A stretch of 64,000 nucleotides of DNA from Phaseolus vulgaris (Eukaryota > Streptophyta > Magnoliopsida > Fabales > Fabaceae). Below are positions 36,301-48,245 of the stretch, in pieces (position 1 is the stretch's first letter; each line of letters opens with the position of its first letter). The notes below the pieces were generated by a model. It did no database searches, was not told the DNA's origin, and saw only the letters and a list, made by a program, of their open reading frames with translations. A program made the position numbers and the translations under genes. The DNA is taken from positions 28,473,869 to 28,537,868 of the forward strand of contig NC_023754.2 in NCBI RefSeq assembly GCF_000499845.2. The letters run 5' to 3'.

Positions 36301-38891
36301 ATTTAATAAAATTATAATTATTATAGACTTATAATATAATATTTATAGTAAAAAAATAGAACAAAATTTTAAAAATATTTAAAAAATATTAACAGACATA
36401 TTTTGGCTAGTTTATACATAAATTTGATAAGGTATATAAAAAGAAAAAAACTTGTTTCCAGATAAGTTGGAACTTATAGAAAACCTAGATTCATACTACA
36501 TGGATATAGGCCACGTGATTAGAAGATTAGAAGATGGTGCTACCTTTAAACTACATTTTCAAAAAGTGAAAGCAACTCCTCCAATTACAACCACTTGGTT
36601 TTCTAATCTACTCATTACGCATGACTCATCCACCACAACTAATGCAAAATAAAATTATGCTAAATTTCCTGTTCAAATGTAGCTTTCTTTATCAACAATG
36701 TGCTTTTGCATATTACAAATACAATCTTTTAGTTTACATTATGTATTCTTGTGTTGTAAGACATATACTAGTTTTTTTTGTGCCTAACAACTCTTGAGTT
36801 ATTGTCATTTAAATGTACTCTATTTTACTAATAAAACACATATTGTGAAATGAAAAATGGGTTAACATATAGCTCACTTTTAAAAGTGACAACATGTTTC
36901 ATAGTTACCCAATTTTTCTACAACAAAACAAATGTTAAATGAGTTAAGTTATAATCAAATTATAGTATTTAAATTACTAAACTTTTAAATATAAATAATT
37001 ATATTTTATCTTTTAATTATGAACAATTATATTTTATCTATTAACTATAATTATATAATAATAATTAAATTTAATATAGTATTATTGTTTATATATATTC
37101 TTTGAAAATGTTTTAGACGAATAAAGTCAATAATAAATGTTATTTTCTATTAATACATTATAGATTATGTTTACTACCTACTTAGTTACTTAGTTATTGT
37201 TTATAATGGAATCTTATTTTTTTATATATAATTTTGAAATTTAAATTTTAAAAGTATATAACATAATGCTAACCTTAATATCAAGCATAATGTTTTGTTA
37301 TGTTTTACTTCCAAAATATTATGGAATACAGGAATGTATTTACTACAGGATATTTCATAAAGCGTCAAGTTTGAGGAGTTAAAACTTGGATAGACATGAT
37401 ACAAATAAATTTTGTTTTTTTTTCTTTAGTTTTGTTCTTTAGTGTAATGTGAATTATATATGTATCTTTAGTGTAATGTGAATTATATAATTTATTTATA
37501 GAATTCTTTCATAGATAAATTGGATTTTTCTTTTCTACTGTTGAAAGATCAAATTCACTATTTATTTATTTATTTATTTTAATGGGTAATAATTAGTTGG
37601 ATTTGTTAACATTTTATGCGAGGAAATGTAAAAATAAAGGGAATAAAATGAATATAAAAAGATATAAATTGAAGAGATGAGAGATTATTGGTGACATAGC
37701 AATGCAAAGTTGATGCATTTGCATGAGATATGAAGGATGTAATGGGGAATCAAATTCTGAAAAACTTTGAGTTGGATGAGATGAGAGAAGATGAAGAAAG
37801 ATGTGTTGGGAGAAGCATTTGATGAACACATTATTGTTTCTTTTGGTGTTCTGTGGTATCATCCATGGACTTGACACAGAATATGTTCCCCACCAAAGAT
37901 AGCATGGATTCAAAAGCTAGTGGAATCCTCACATGTGATCGACCACTCAAACCTCATGCCTCTTATACTTTTGTCTCCATCGTCTTTAGATTAATACCAT
38001 TTAATACACTTTTTTTTATGTTTTTATTTATTTAAAAAAAAATATAAATACTAACTAAACTTGTGGTAAAAATGAAAAAAAAACAAATAATTGTATGTGT
38101 TCTAATAAAGATGAATATCTCTTAACTAATACATTTAATTTAGTCAGAAAAAGTATTTCTTAGTGTTTTTATGTTTGATCAGATTATCTTCTTTTCTTTA
38201 TATATAATAGTTTTTTGTCTTGTTCTTAGTATCTGATATTGTTTTTAAGTTATATTCTAAATTAATTATAATTTCACTCCATCTTTGTAAATATTTTATT
38301 TTCCAAACTTTATAAGGAGGAGAGTAAATAAAACTTTTTAAAATCATTTACATACATCAATATCAAGTCTGTTTTTATTTTATTATTGAACTCAATCCAT
38401 GATATTTGAGTATGTTTTTCAATTATTTAAACTAAAATATTTTATGATGTTTTAATAATGATAAATAATGTTTACTCTACTCTTTATTCATTTCCTCACA
38501 TGAGTGAAATCCATATATATCCTCCATATGATTTTATTCCTATTTTTAGCATCTCAGATCTAAAAGAGTGAAAACTACTAGTTCATGGAATCTTATCCCT
38601 CCCTAGCTTGTTAGATGTAAGTTAAAAAGTTTATTGTCTTTCCTTTTATCACATTTTCTAATTTTCTATTTTATAACATCTCATATTTATTTTTTCTTTA
38701 TTTTCTTAATTTTTGGTTTTTTTATCAATAAAAAAAATGAATATTTTGGAAAGGCTCCAACTCATAAAAAAAAAAATCCATGAGATTATTCATGAATTAT
38801 TTCTGATTATTATTTTCTTAAAACTATAACTACCATTCTTATTTTATTTTAAGCAATTTAATCTACCACTTATATTTTTTTTATATTCGTG
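33346..38891. other. A+T-rich intergenic DNA with weak repeat traces
   Basis: No gene is recognised. A region from about 34655 (CACTATAACAAAATATTAACG) to about 35535 (ending CCTATAGTAG) has CACTA-like ends and internal words such as TTAAGTCGATG and TTTAAATCGATAC; it may be an eroded DNA transposon, but the termini match poorly. A 29-bp unit beginning CTTTAGTGTAATGTGAATTA is duplicated at 37437-37489. Open frames at 36452-36652 and 37614-37913 have no recognised family. Confidence 0.4.
37437..37489. repeat. 29-bp tandem duplication
   Basis: Two direct copies of a unit beginning CTTTAGTGTAATGTG. The second copy is cut short. Confidence 0.85.
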
Positions 38892-39374
38892 GTTACAATT
38901 AGGGATGACAAAGTGGGGCGTGGCGGGTTGGCCCGCTAACCCGCAAGAAAAAAAAAATTGGATGAAAGTTCTTTTAAGGTGACATCCAATGTTATTGAAA
39001 TGAAAGAATGTCAATAATGTTTATATTTAATGTTTTTGAATTAATGTTTTGGAGGTGGAAAAATAGTGATATTTGATATTTATCTTAATGTTTAATGTTT
39101 TGATGTTTGACTATGTTTGAAAAGGAAGAAAAATTAATTTAGGTTTGATAGTAACAAATATATAGGTTTAATTTGACAATTTTTTAAGAACAAAATGTAA
39201 AAAAAAAAAAAAATATTAAAAAAAAAAGAATGCGCAAACTCACGGGCTAGCTCTTATACAGGACGGATCGAGAATTCTAACCCGCAATAACTTTGCGGGG
39301 TGGGCCAACCCGACCCGCATTTTTGCGGACCAATGTGGGGCGGACTGACCCGCTTTGCCACCCCTAGTTACAAT
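38892..39374. mobile_element. hAT-type MITE with 8-bp target duplication
   Basis: GTTACAAT at 38892-38899 is repeated at 39367-39374, the 8-bp duplication expected for hAT elements. The element at 38900-39366 (467 bp) starts TAGGGATGACAAAG and ends CTTTGCCACCCCTA, a 14-bp inverted repeat with two mismatches. Both subterminal regions are strikingly G+C-rich (GGGGCGTGGCGGGTTGGCCC on the left; GGTGGGCCAACCCGACCCGC on the right) around an A+T-rich middle without coding capacity. Confidence 0.88.
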
Positions 39375-42127
39375 ATTAGTATTAATCACAACGGTTACAG
39401 AAATTAGTTTTTTTATTATAACTGTCAATGAAGTTTTTTCTTAAAAATATTACAATTACATTGCATCCACGCCATATTTAAAATGCTAATTTAAAAAATA
39501 CAAATATAGAAAAAGAAACTTACAGAAGTTTCATTTCATTTTTTATATAAACATTTCTAAGTGCAACTTAATTATAATGATTTAAACGAATACATGCGAC
39601 TTTCTACCGCACAAGATAAAACTTAAAACATAATGTTTGAAGGTATAAAAACATTATTGTCAAAACGGATCGTGATTTCTTTTATTATATATATATATGC
39701 TCTAAATGCGAGAAGGATTTAGATCTCTACATATTTTTTAACATAAATCTTTTATTTAGAAAATATTTATTTATTTTTGTTTAATTTTTTTTTTGTTGTG
39801 AAGGAGATTTTCTATTTTAGTAATGTTTTAAAAATATAATATAATAAAAATTATATTAAATATATAAATTAGAATATCAATTATATAATTATTTGTTTAC
39901 TAAAGTCACCGTCTCTCTAAAATTGCTTTTATTTTTTCTTCTATGCTATTATCAATAAAACGATAAAAGAGTAAAGATAAATCATGATAGATTAAAATTT
40001 CTAATAAAATAAATATATTTTCTTTTATAAGTTTTTTTTTTTTACTTTCTTTCTAATTTTGCCCGTAAAGTTTAGAGATTTTAAAAGTTGTATGAAATAA
40101 GACGATGTTTTATTAAAATTAATCTTTAATTTTGATTTTTTTAAAGTTAATTCTGTCTTAAAATATTTTAATTATATTTTATAGACAAAAAATAATATTA
40201 ATGAAATGAGACATTTATAGTTAAAAAAAAGAGAGTTAAAGATAGCAGCACTACCTTTAAAGATATATAAAAAAAAAAACTGAATCTCTCAAAAAATAAA
40301 TACAGCATGTTAATCACACTTCCATTCCATACTACAACATAGTCCAAAAAGGCTAAAAAAAAAGACAGAAACAATTTCTCTGTTACAAAAAGGCTTCAAA
40401 CTTTTCTCCCTATATTATTTATGTAAAACTAAAAACAAAATGTTTTACACAAGAAAAAATAAAAGTACAATTTATAGTTTTAATAGAAAATAAAATTAAC
40501 ATAGATTATTAATACCTTGTTATTAAAACATAAATTATTCAAGGCTATACTTTTATTTCATAGATGTATAATTTATAGTAGTGTTAGTTTCATCATTCTT
40601 ATACATTAAAGAACAGTTGATCCGCAAGCCAAGGAAGAAAACATGGATAAATTAATTGATGGATATGTTTAGAATTAATAATTTTTGTTTTGTCGGAATG
40701 AATAAATCAATCTCTATAACGGTAAAAGAAAGTCGTTGTTTGTATAATTCTAAGCCTTTTTAAAGTGAGTCAAACTGGGCCGGATCCAAGTAAAAAGTTA
40801 GATAAAATTAAGGGTGGAGCATTGCGATGGCCCAATTTGTATGAAAAAGATGAATCAACCCATTTACGTTGATTTAAACTACTAACTACCGACACAGCCA
40901 TCCCACAAAACAGATGTGATACCCACCACTTGTTTCTGTGCTACATAATGCATTTCTTTTAATTCACTTCTCTGAAAACTCAAAATAATGAGACAGAGAA
41001 TTTTGTATTTGGTATGGCCATTGTTGATGAAGCTGTGGTGGATTGCGGACCCCATTACCAATAATATAGTATTATTATGTTTCAAATAGCACCTTAACAC
41101 TGCTTCATTAATGGCTTTCTCTTCAGATTAAATCGCGTTCAACCATGGAAAATTGGTTCCTCTTTCACCATTGCTTATTTTATTTGGTGCACAACCTGTT
41201 ACCCAATTTTTCAAATTGTGGGAGGGCTACCTGCTATATTGCTATATATATAACATTTTCAGTATCATTATCATTGATGAGACAATTGTCAAATTGTGTA
41301 CTTATTAAATGCAGAAGTTGGTGGATGATTGAGAACCCCATCCCAAAACTGTTCCATACCAGAAACCAACAATTATATATGCTAAAATGTAATTATCAGG
41401 AATAGGTTTATATGACTCACTTCCACAAAAGTCAAAAACTAATTAGCACACGCATGAGGTGAAGTTACTTTTCCAATCTTGCACACGCACCAGTTATTCT
41501 ATCCAAACACTTTTTGGGTTTACAATTCATTATGTTTTTCTTGTTTAATTATACCTTTATCTTTTTATGATCAGTTTAGTGTAAAAACTAAAAGATAATC
41601 ATTTACAAATTATCATAATTAGTACAAATATATAACTTCTTAAATGCATATAAAAGAGAATAGTTTATAAAAGAATGGAAATGTTGAATTCATCATATGT
41701 ATAATTTTGAAATATTTGATTATTGAATAAGTAAGAATGTAGTAGAAGGTAGAAGAAAAATGGTGGTGAAACAGTAGCAGTGGTAGTGAGGAATAGCTGT
41801 AACGATTACACAGTGAGGGAAAGAAAGGTGGTGGGATATATGGTGTTTAATCATTCCTCTTAGTCCTACATTATGATCCCAGAATGATTCTCTGGGACAC
41901 ACAAAGTAAATAAATAATTAATTCCAAGACGAAAATGAAGTGGTAGCTTATATAATATGTATAACGCATAATAATGATGCCAAATCTCATTTGTACTAAT
42001 AGGCAAATCGGAATGAGTTAATTTTTGAAGTTGTGTGAGATGATCAACATATATGCAGAAATGCCAAGGAGAAAGAACTTCAGATTATTACTTGTTATGT
42101 AAAACAGAAACACTTCAAAATATACAT
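39375..42127. other. A+T-rich intergenic DNA, nothing recognised
   Basis: Stretches at 40850-41400 and 41720-41900 have more balanced composition, but their short open frames and possible hairpins match no gene or RNA I can name. Confidence 0.45.
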
Positions 42128-42479
42128 TACTAAAAAATTATTAAATAAAAATTAATATTAAAAATAAAAATAAAAATAATTAATTATTATATTAATTAAA
42201 TTAGATATTATTTCACAAATTAAAAAAATTATTAATGTCTAAATTAATTTTTATTATTTATAAATAATTTTTAAATTGGTATCTAATTAGTTATTTAAGT
42301 TTTAATTATCAATTATTTAGATTATAAACTTGATATATAAACTAATTAAATACTGATTTAAAAATTAATTTAAATATTAATAATTTTTAGGTCTATATAT
42401 AAAATAATATTTAATTTAATATAAAACTTAATTATTATTATTTTTAAATTAATTTTTATTTAATAATTTTTTTATAGTA
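42128..42479. mobile_element. Palindromic MITE of the CACTA-related family
   Basis: Left end TACTAAAAAATTATT continuing AAATAAAAATTAAT and right end (reverse complement) TACTATAAAAAAATTATT continuing AAATAAAAATTAAT form an imperfect inverted repeat of about 30 bp. The interior is a diverged palindrome with the core GGTATCTAATTAGTTA, also seen at 13690 and related to 26780. The target duplication is unclear. Confidence 0.7.
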
Positions 42480-45400
42480 TCACATTGTATTACTTTAAAT
42501 AATTTTCAAATAAAGGAGTGTTTCGGAGATTTATTTTATCAAAGCCTTAGAGAGGAGAAATTTATTGAATTATGGAGGTAGAAAATGTGGCATGTTTCGT
42601 GAACAGGGAAGGTAAAGAACTCTCATGTAGCGGACCTGGGTGTTTCATGAGAAATTAAGTATAAATATCCTACTAAAAAATAATTAAATAAAAATTAATT
42701 TAAAAAATACTATTTTATAAATTAAGAAGTATATCTTTATCTTTATATTAATTTTTTAATATTTTATTTTATTTAAAATAAAATAAAATATTTAGTTTTA
42801 CATAAACTAATAATCAAATGTTCTATAATTTAAATACTGTAAGTACTTTGGCATTTAAATTTCAACTTTATTTTAATACTTATACATTTGACTTTAAACT
42901 TTAATTTACTAGTTATAAATTTATTACACTTATTAAAAAATAATTTATCAATAAAAAATAAATATAAATTACCAAGAGTCACCCAATCTTATATAGAAAA
43001 AATAATATATTTTTTTTAAAACAAGAAAGAATTTAGTATTACATACCAAAGTAAAGTAAGCAAAATTATTAAATAAATTTCATAGATATTCTAGGTCCAA
43101 ATACCAATTAGAACAAGTGAATTTTACTATCACATTTTTAAAGACACACTTTGATGTTTCCAAATTTCACTTACAATTTCAATCCAACTCCCTCTCCAAA
43201 TTCTGGATAAAGATCCCTTAAAATTTGTAGGATCAAATATCATGAAGTATACTTTAGCATCAAAGTTGTTCAGAGACAAACATCCAAATCAGGATAAACG
43301 TAAACCTTAAATTCTCTATACAACTTTACACTTAAAGAATAGATGGGAAACAGTTGTTAGTTGTTGATAAGGTATAATAAAAATATTAGAATTTCAAAAT
43401 GTTCATAAATGTTGTTCAAAAAGTCTAACAATATATACTTTGATTTAAAGTGAAAAAAAAAAATCTCTTCCAAAATTGATTTCATTTCTCACTCTCCTTA
43501 TTCTAAGCTTAGAAACATGATGACTGTGAAGTTATCTGATGATGGGAGATTATACAGTTCAAACTCTGCTCCAGCGCATTTGTAACTAAGGATATAATTA
43601 TTATGGAAATGATAAAGAAAGAGGATGCAATGTGTTTGAATAATGTTTAATGGAAAGTCGGGAACATGTGAATCTAGGACATGGATTTTCTTATAGGTAC
43701 CAAACCAATCATAGTAACTCTTCTTGGTTAATTACTCAACTTTCTTCATTGAGTGAACCAATTTTAGGTTTGTGCATAAAGAGTACTAGTCATGTAAATA
43801 CATACTTTTATCTTCATAGAAGTTAAACATATACAAAAAAATTACAATAATTCACTCAGTCTTAAACTAACATTCTCTAGTTACCTTCGTGTTTTTACTA
43901 CAAAATTTTACTTAACCAAAGCCATCAAAAGAACAAGAATATCATATTTCCCGTTAGTTTAAAACAAGTTTACGATCCTGTCCCTGTAGTTATCAGTAGT
44001 CACAAATTTTGGCTTTTAGCACCCGATGTTCTCAGCAGATTCACATAATCTAATCGCACTTAGGTGGCTCATTATTATATTTTTGGACTAATTCTATTTT
44101 TATTTTATGATTTAGCTCGATTCTTATTTATTTCTATACTCTAGAAGGTTAGCTAAATTGGACTCTTATAGAAATTCCATTAAGATTTGATTTGAGTTCT
44201 TATAATTCATTCAACATCAGTTTTGATGTTTTTCTGTTCTAGAGTACATATGGCTTATTGCAGGGCAGAAGGACCCGAATGAAATTATAATAGCTAAAGT
44301 CCAAACTACTAAGTTTAGAGACTAAAATCAGGTCAATTATAATCACAAAAGTATATTTAAAACTATATAACTAAATTTATTTTAATAAAACCAGTTTATA
44401 AAAGAAAAATTACACGTAAATTTGTCTTCTGATGTAGATGAGATTCCAACAAATTTTGATTATAATGATGGGCTTATCACACCTTAGATTCCTTTTTTTT
44501 TTTTAATTTCTTAGGTTAAAAAATAATAGTATGCACTTTTAATTATTGTTATAGATAGGCCAAAAGGAGACTTACATACAGAATATTTAAGTTAGTAAAA
44601 AATAAGTGTGCTTTTAATTTAAATTGTGATATGTTTATATGTGATGTTTTACTTAGTATATATGGAGTCAATCTTAATTCTGTGTCTGCCGTTATGATTC
44701 TTTCTTTACTGTCTGGTTAATGTTAATTAATCCAAATTTTCGTCCTATACTATTTCCTTTACGTTATTCATTTACATTGATCTCCTATCTAAATGACCAA
44801 AGGTCAGTCCAAGACCCATAACCCGACATGCCCTCCAGCCTTATGCGTAGACAAATAAGACTACTGTTGGCTTAAAGTTGTACTCGATCACCAGGTTAGG
44901 TTATACCCGCGATAATTAAATCAGCATCCTTCCTTAATCGCCAACGGTCGACCCAAGCCCATAACCAAATAATTACCAAACGAGTGCAGGTGATTAAGTA
45001 GTGGTTTAGAAAGGAGTACACCTATAACTATAACTTGTGTTGGAGTTTTGTAGGAAACGTTGTAGTGTAAGGTTTGTGGACCTAAGTTGAATAGAATTTG
45101 TATGAAAATCATAATGAGGACCCATTGGTACTAAATTGATAACACACTGAAAATTACTTTCTCGTCATACATCATGCCTCGCAGCAACTGTGTATAACAG
45201 ACAAGAAGAAGAATACAAAAGAAGGGAATTTGAGTAAACACATAATTACGAAGGTGTGATCATTAATCATATAATAATGCTCACACACAAATTTTATATT
45301 TCCAAATAACACGACCTGTTCACAGGTTGCTTCCGATCATTATCCTTTCGATTTTCTTACTATTATTTTCACACTTCCAATAATACCAATCAGTCTCTTA

Positions 45401-46589
45401 ATATTGTCAAAGTGGAAGAATATTCAAACAAATAGATTCCGTGGAAAAGATTAAAATAATAATAGTGTAAAATAATCCCTATCCAACATTCTCAAAAGAC
45501 CGTATACAGGAATTTTATATGGTTGATTCATGCCTGTGGTCCTTTTTTCTGGTTCTGTTATCAAGTGCCTCTTTTTATACTGCCACTACTCCATTTATAA
45601 GCAATTAACAGTACTAAAAGCAGGAGCCACGTAACACAAATTTACCACCTGTGGAAAAATACCACTTTAGAACATTTCATCGGTTAAAAAAATTATGTTT
45701 CAAAAAGTATATTTTTTTTTTTATAAAATTTTCGTATTAGGCATCACAATATCATAATTTTCACCAGCGGTTGTAAAAACAATTGATATAATATAATATT
45801 TATCTTGTCTTCTTTTATATTTTTTTCAAACCGAAAGTCATTAAACCGATGTATTTTAATAAGTCCAAGTTCTTAAGATAAAATATTGGAGCTTGCAATC
45901 TTTAAAACAAAGAGTGTTAAAAATTATATGTCTTGCACTTCTGTTCCAATTTGATAAGCAAATAAATTCACAATAGACTGACACTTTTATGTTTGAGGAG
46001 AACAAGTCCCTAAGAGCCTGCTTTTTACTTCATAAATAAATTTGATGTTATTAAAAATTATTATCAATGTAATTTTACTGTTTGGAGTCGAGTGGACCAC
46101 GCCAATTAGTATAGGAAGGAAATACTAGTCAATCAATCGGATAAATTTAATATATTAAAATAAAATAAAGAGATACATTATAAATTAGATAATACATTAT
46201 AAATTAGATAATACATTATAAATTTAGTAATGCGTGATAAGTGTGATAATACTGTTTTAGTAAGGATGTGCATTAAATGTGACTTATAAATGAAATAATT
46301 CACAATAAACACTATAAATTATATAGGAGTATGATACTTTTTATCAATATATCATTCACTCTAATACAAAGTTCTTACTTGATTGTCAGAAATTTTTTTA
46401 CAGATCACTTCTAACTGAATGCAAAAAAAAACGAATACGAGAAGGAAGATGAATAATGAGTTATCTAGAAACAAGAAACAATTGTTCAAACCAGATATTG
46501 ACTAGCCTTATACAATTACACTAATAATATATAAAAGAAGGTTTATAAAATAAAAGAATATATATGATGATAATTTCTAGTGAACTTGG
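42480..46589. other. A+T-rich intergenic DNA with fragments of repeats
   Basis: A further MITE half-copy starts near 42675 (TACTAAAAAATAATT). At 44790-45000 two diverged copies of a word like GGTC-AGTCCAAGACCCATAACC and GGTCGACCCAAGCCCATAACC suggest an old repeat, possibly from an LTR. A 19-bp unit ACATTATAAATTAGATAAT occurs nearly three times at 46175-46231. No gene is recognised. Confidence 0.45.
46175..46231. repeat. 19-bp minisatellite, about three units
   Basis: ACATTATAAATTAGATAAT is repeated at 46175 and 46194, with a third, slightly altered copy at 46213. Confidence 0.85.
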
Positions 46590-47033
46590 ACTGGAGAGTG
46601 GAAAGTTGAGGGTGTGGGAGAATGAGAGTATGAGAAGAAAGTGTGAAAAAAGTGAGTGTGTTTGAATTAGAGTATGTTAGAGTGGATGTGTGAATAAAGT
46701 TTATTGAGATACGTTAGTGATGTGATAGTTGTAAGAGTATTTTAAATTATTTTGAATAATATAAATTGTAAGATTACAAATTTACCTTTATATATAAAAA
46801 AAGAATAAATAATTATTAATTTTGTGCATATTTTAGTTAATTAAAATAATTTAAAGTTTCATTTATAAATAAAATAAAATAAATATAAAATTCAAAGAAA
46901 TAATTAAATATAATTTTAAATGTAAGTATAATTTTATTATTTTTCATTTTATTAATTTAAATTAATTTTGTTGCTTATGTTAATTTATTTAGATAATTTT
47001 AATATTATTTATGATTATTTAAATTGTATTATG

Positions 47034-47055
47034 TTATATATATATATATATATAT
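47034..47055. repeat. (TA)n microsatellite
   Basis: About eleven TA dinucleotides followed by ACACA. Confidence 0.85.
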
Positions 47056-47189
47056 ACACAAAATTATTATTAATAGTAATTTCCATTATTAATATTATTG
47101 TATGAAATAAATAAGGGCACCATGGTTTTTTCATCTCATTTCACCCTCCTTTCTCTTCAATTATGAGAGGATCTTAAATACCCTCAACT

Positions 47190-47275
47190 TTCCATTCACT
47201 CTCACCCTCACCCTCCCCTTTCATAAAAGCAAACAACGGTGACACTCATTCACCCTCACCCTCACCCTCAACCTC
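47190..47275. repeat. CACCCT/CCCTCA hexamer-rich run
   Basis: CTCACCCTCACCCTC occurs at about 47198 and CACCCTCACCCTCACCCTCA at about 47251. They resemble a telomere-like hexamer but are not the plant telomere repeat CCCTAAA. Confidence 0.7.
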
Positions 47276-47301
47276 CATCACCCCCAAAAGTAAACACACA
47301 C

Positions 47302-48140
47302 TTAGGTTGTGTTTGCTTCTATGGATGTATTGTTCACAAGAAAAGAAGTGAGAAGATATCAGTGATTTGGATCCAGGGTTTTGCAAGAAAGAGGAGGAGA
47401 GGATATACATGTAAACAGTAAATATCTTCTCCCCTCAAAATGAAGAGATGTAGAGAGAAAGCCACATCAACATGTGTTATTTTTTAATTTACCCCTCATT
47501 CATCTGTAAGGGTTTTTAATATTAAAAAATAGTATTTTTTTTATTTATATAAGATATGATTTATTTTCTAATTTTATAGTATATAGTTAATTTTTAAAAA
47601 ATTATTTGAAGTTCTCTTTTTATTTAATTTGTTGTTGTGTTTATATTAATATTTTTTTATAATTATTATGTTTATGAGTTAGTAATTTATTTGATAATAG
47701 TTGTTTATGAAATTATTTTCTATTGTTAAGTACATTATATTTTTTTAGTATTTTTTTTATTATTTTTCATTACTATAAGATTTTTAAAAATAAAAAATAT
47801 AATCTTTTATTTATATAAAATCTGATTAATTTTCTTATTTATTTTCTAATTTTATAATGCATGTTTAATATTTTAAGAAATTATTTGAAGTTTTGTTTTT
47901 ATTTAATTTTTTAAATACATTTTTTTTTCTAATTATAATTTTTAAATTATATCTATTTATATTTAATATATATTTATTTTTTAATTTTATTTTTTAAATG
48001 AAATATGTGAAAGTTGTTTATTTTTAAATAAAAATAACTCATTTCATTATTAAAAAATTTTAATAGGCAAGGAACAATTTGTAAAGTAACATTTAACAAT
48101 TTAAAAAAAAAATAAAACTCCCTCACAATCATCATGTCAC
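47302..48140 (+). repeat. Dispersed repeat, copy 1 (second copy at 63448)
   Basis: From TTAGGTTGTGTTTGCTTCTATGG onward the sequence aligns almost base for base with the stretch starting at 63448. Shared words include GAGGAGGAGAGGATATA, CTCAAAATGAAGAGATGTAGAG, CATGTGTTATT and AAGGGTTTTTAATATTAAAAAA. Similarity persists for at least 500 bp. Confidence 0.85.
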
Positions 48141-48245
48141 TCGCAAACTCCCATAAAATATTTTCACATATCCACTCTAACATATCCCAATCCAAACAAC
48201 CCCACTTTCTTCATACTTTCTTCTCACCTCCACACCCTCAAATCC

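Larger units (their letters stand above)
46590..48245. mobile_element. Composite inverted-repeat element, about 1.65 kb
   Basis: The left end (46590-46735: TTGAGGGTGTGGGAGAATGA, GAGAAGAAAGTGTGAA, TATGTTAGAGTGGATGTGTG) is the diverged inverted copy of the right end (48110-48245). Read on the minus strand the right end gives TTGAGGGTGTGGAGGTGAGA, GAAGAAAGTATGAAG and TATGTTAGAGTGGATATGTG. This makes terminal inverted repeats of roughly 140 bp. Inside lie a CACCCT-rich hexamer run (about 47190-47275), a TA microsatellite (47034-47055) and the start of a second repeat unit (47302 onward) that recurs at 63448. No transposase is seen, and exact ends and target duplication were not resolved. Confidence 0.55.

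Noticed and set aside
36452..36652. 66-residue open frame preceded by a TTTCCAG acceptor-like site
   Set aside because: No partner exon or known domain could be found; support is too weak for a gene call.
37614..37913. 99-residue minus-strand open frame
   Set aside because: Low-complexity H/F/L/S-rich translation without recognisable domain.
47190..47275. Interstitial telomere repeat
   Set aside because: The repeated unit is CACCCT/CCCTCA, not the plant telomeric CCCTAAA.
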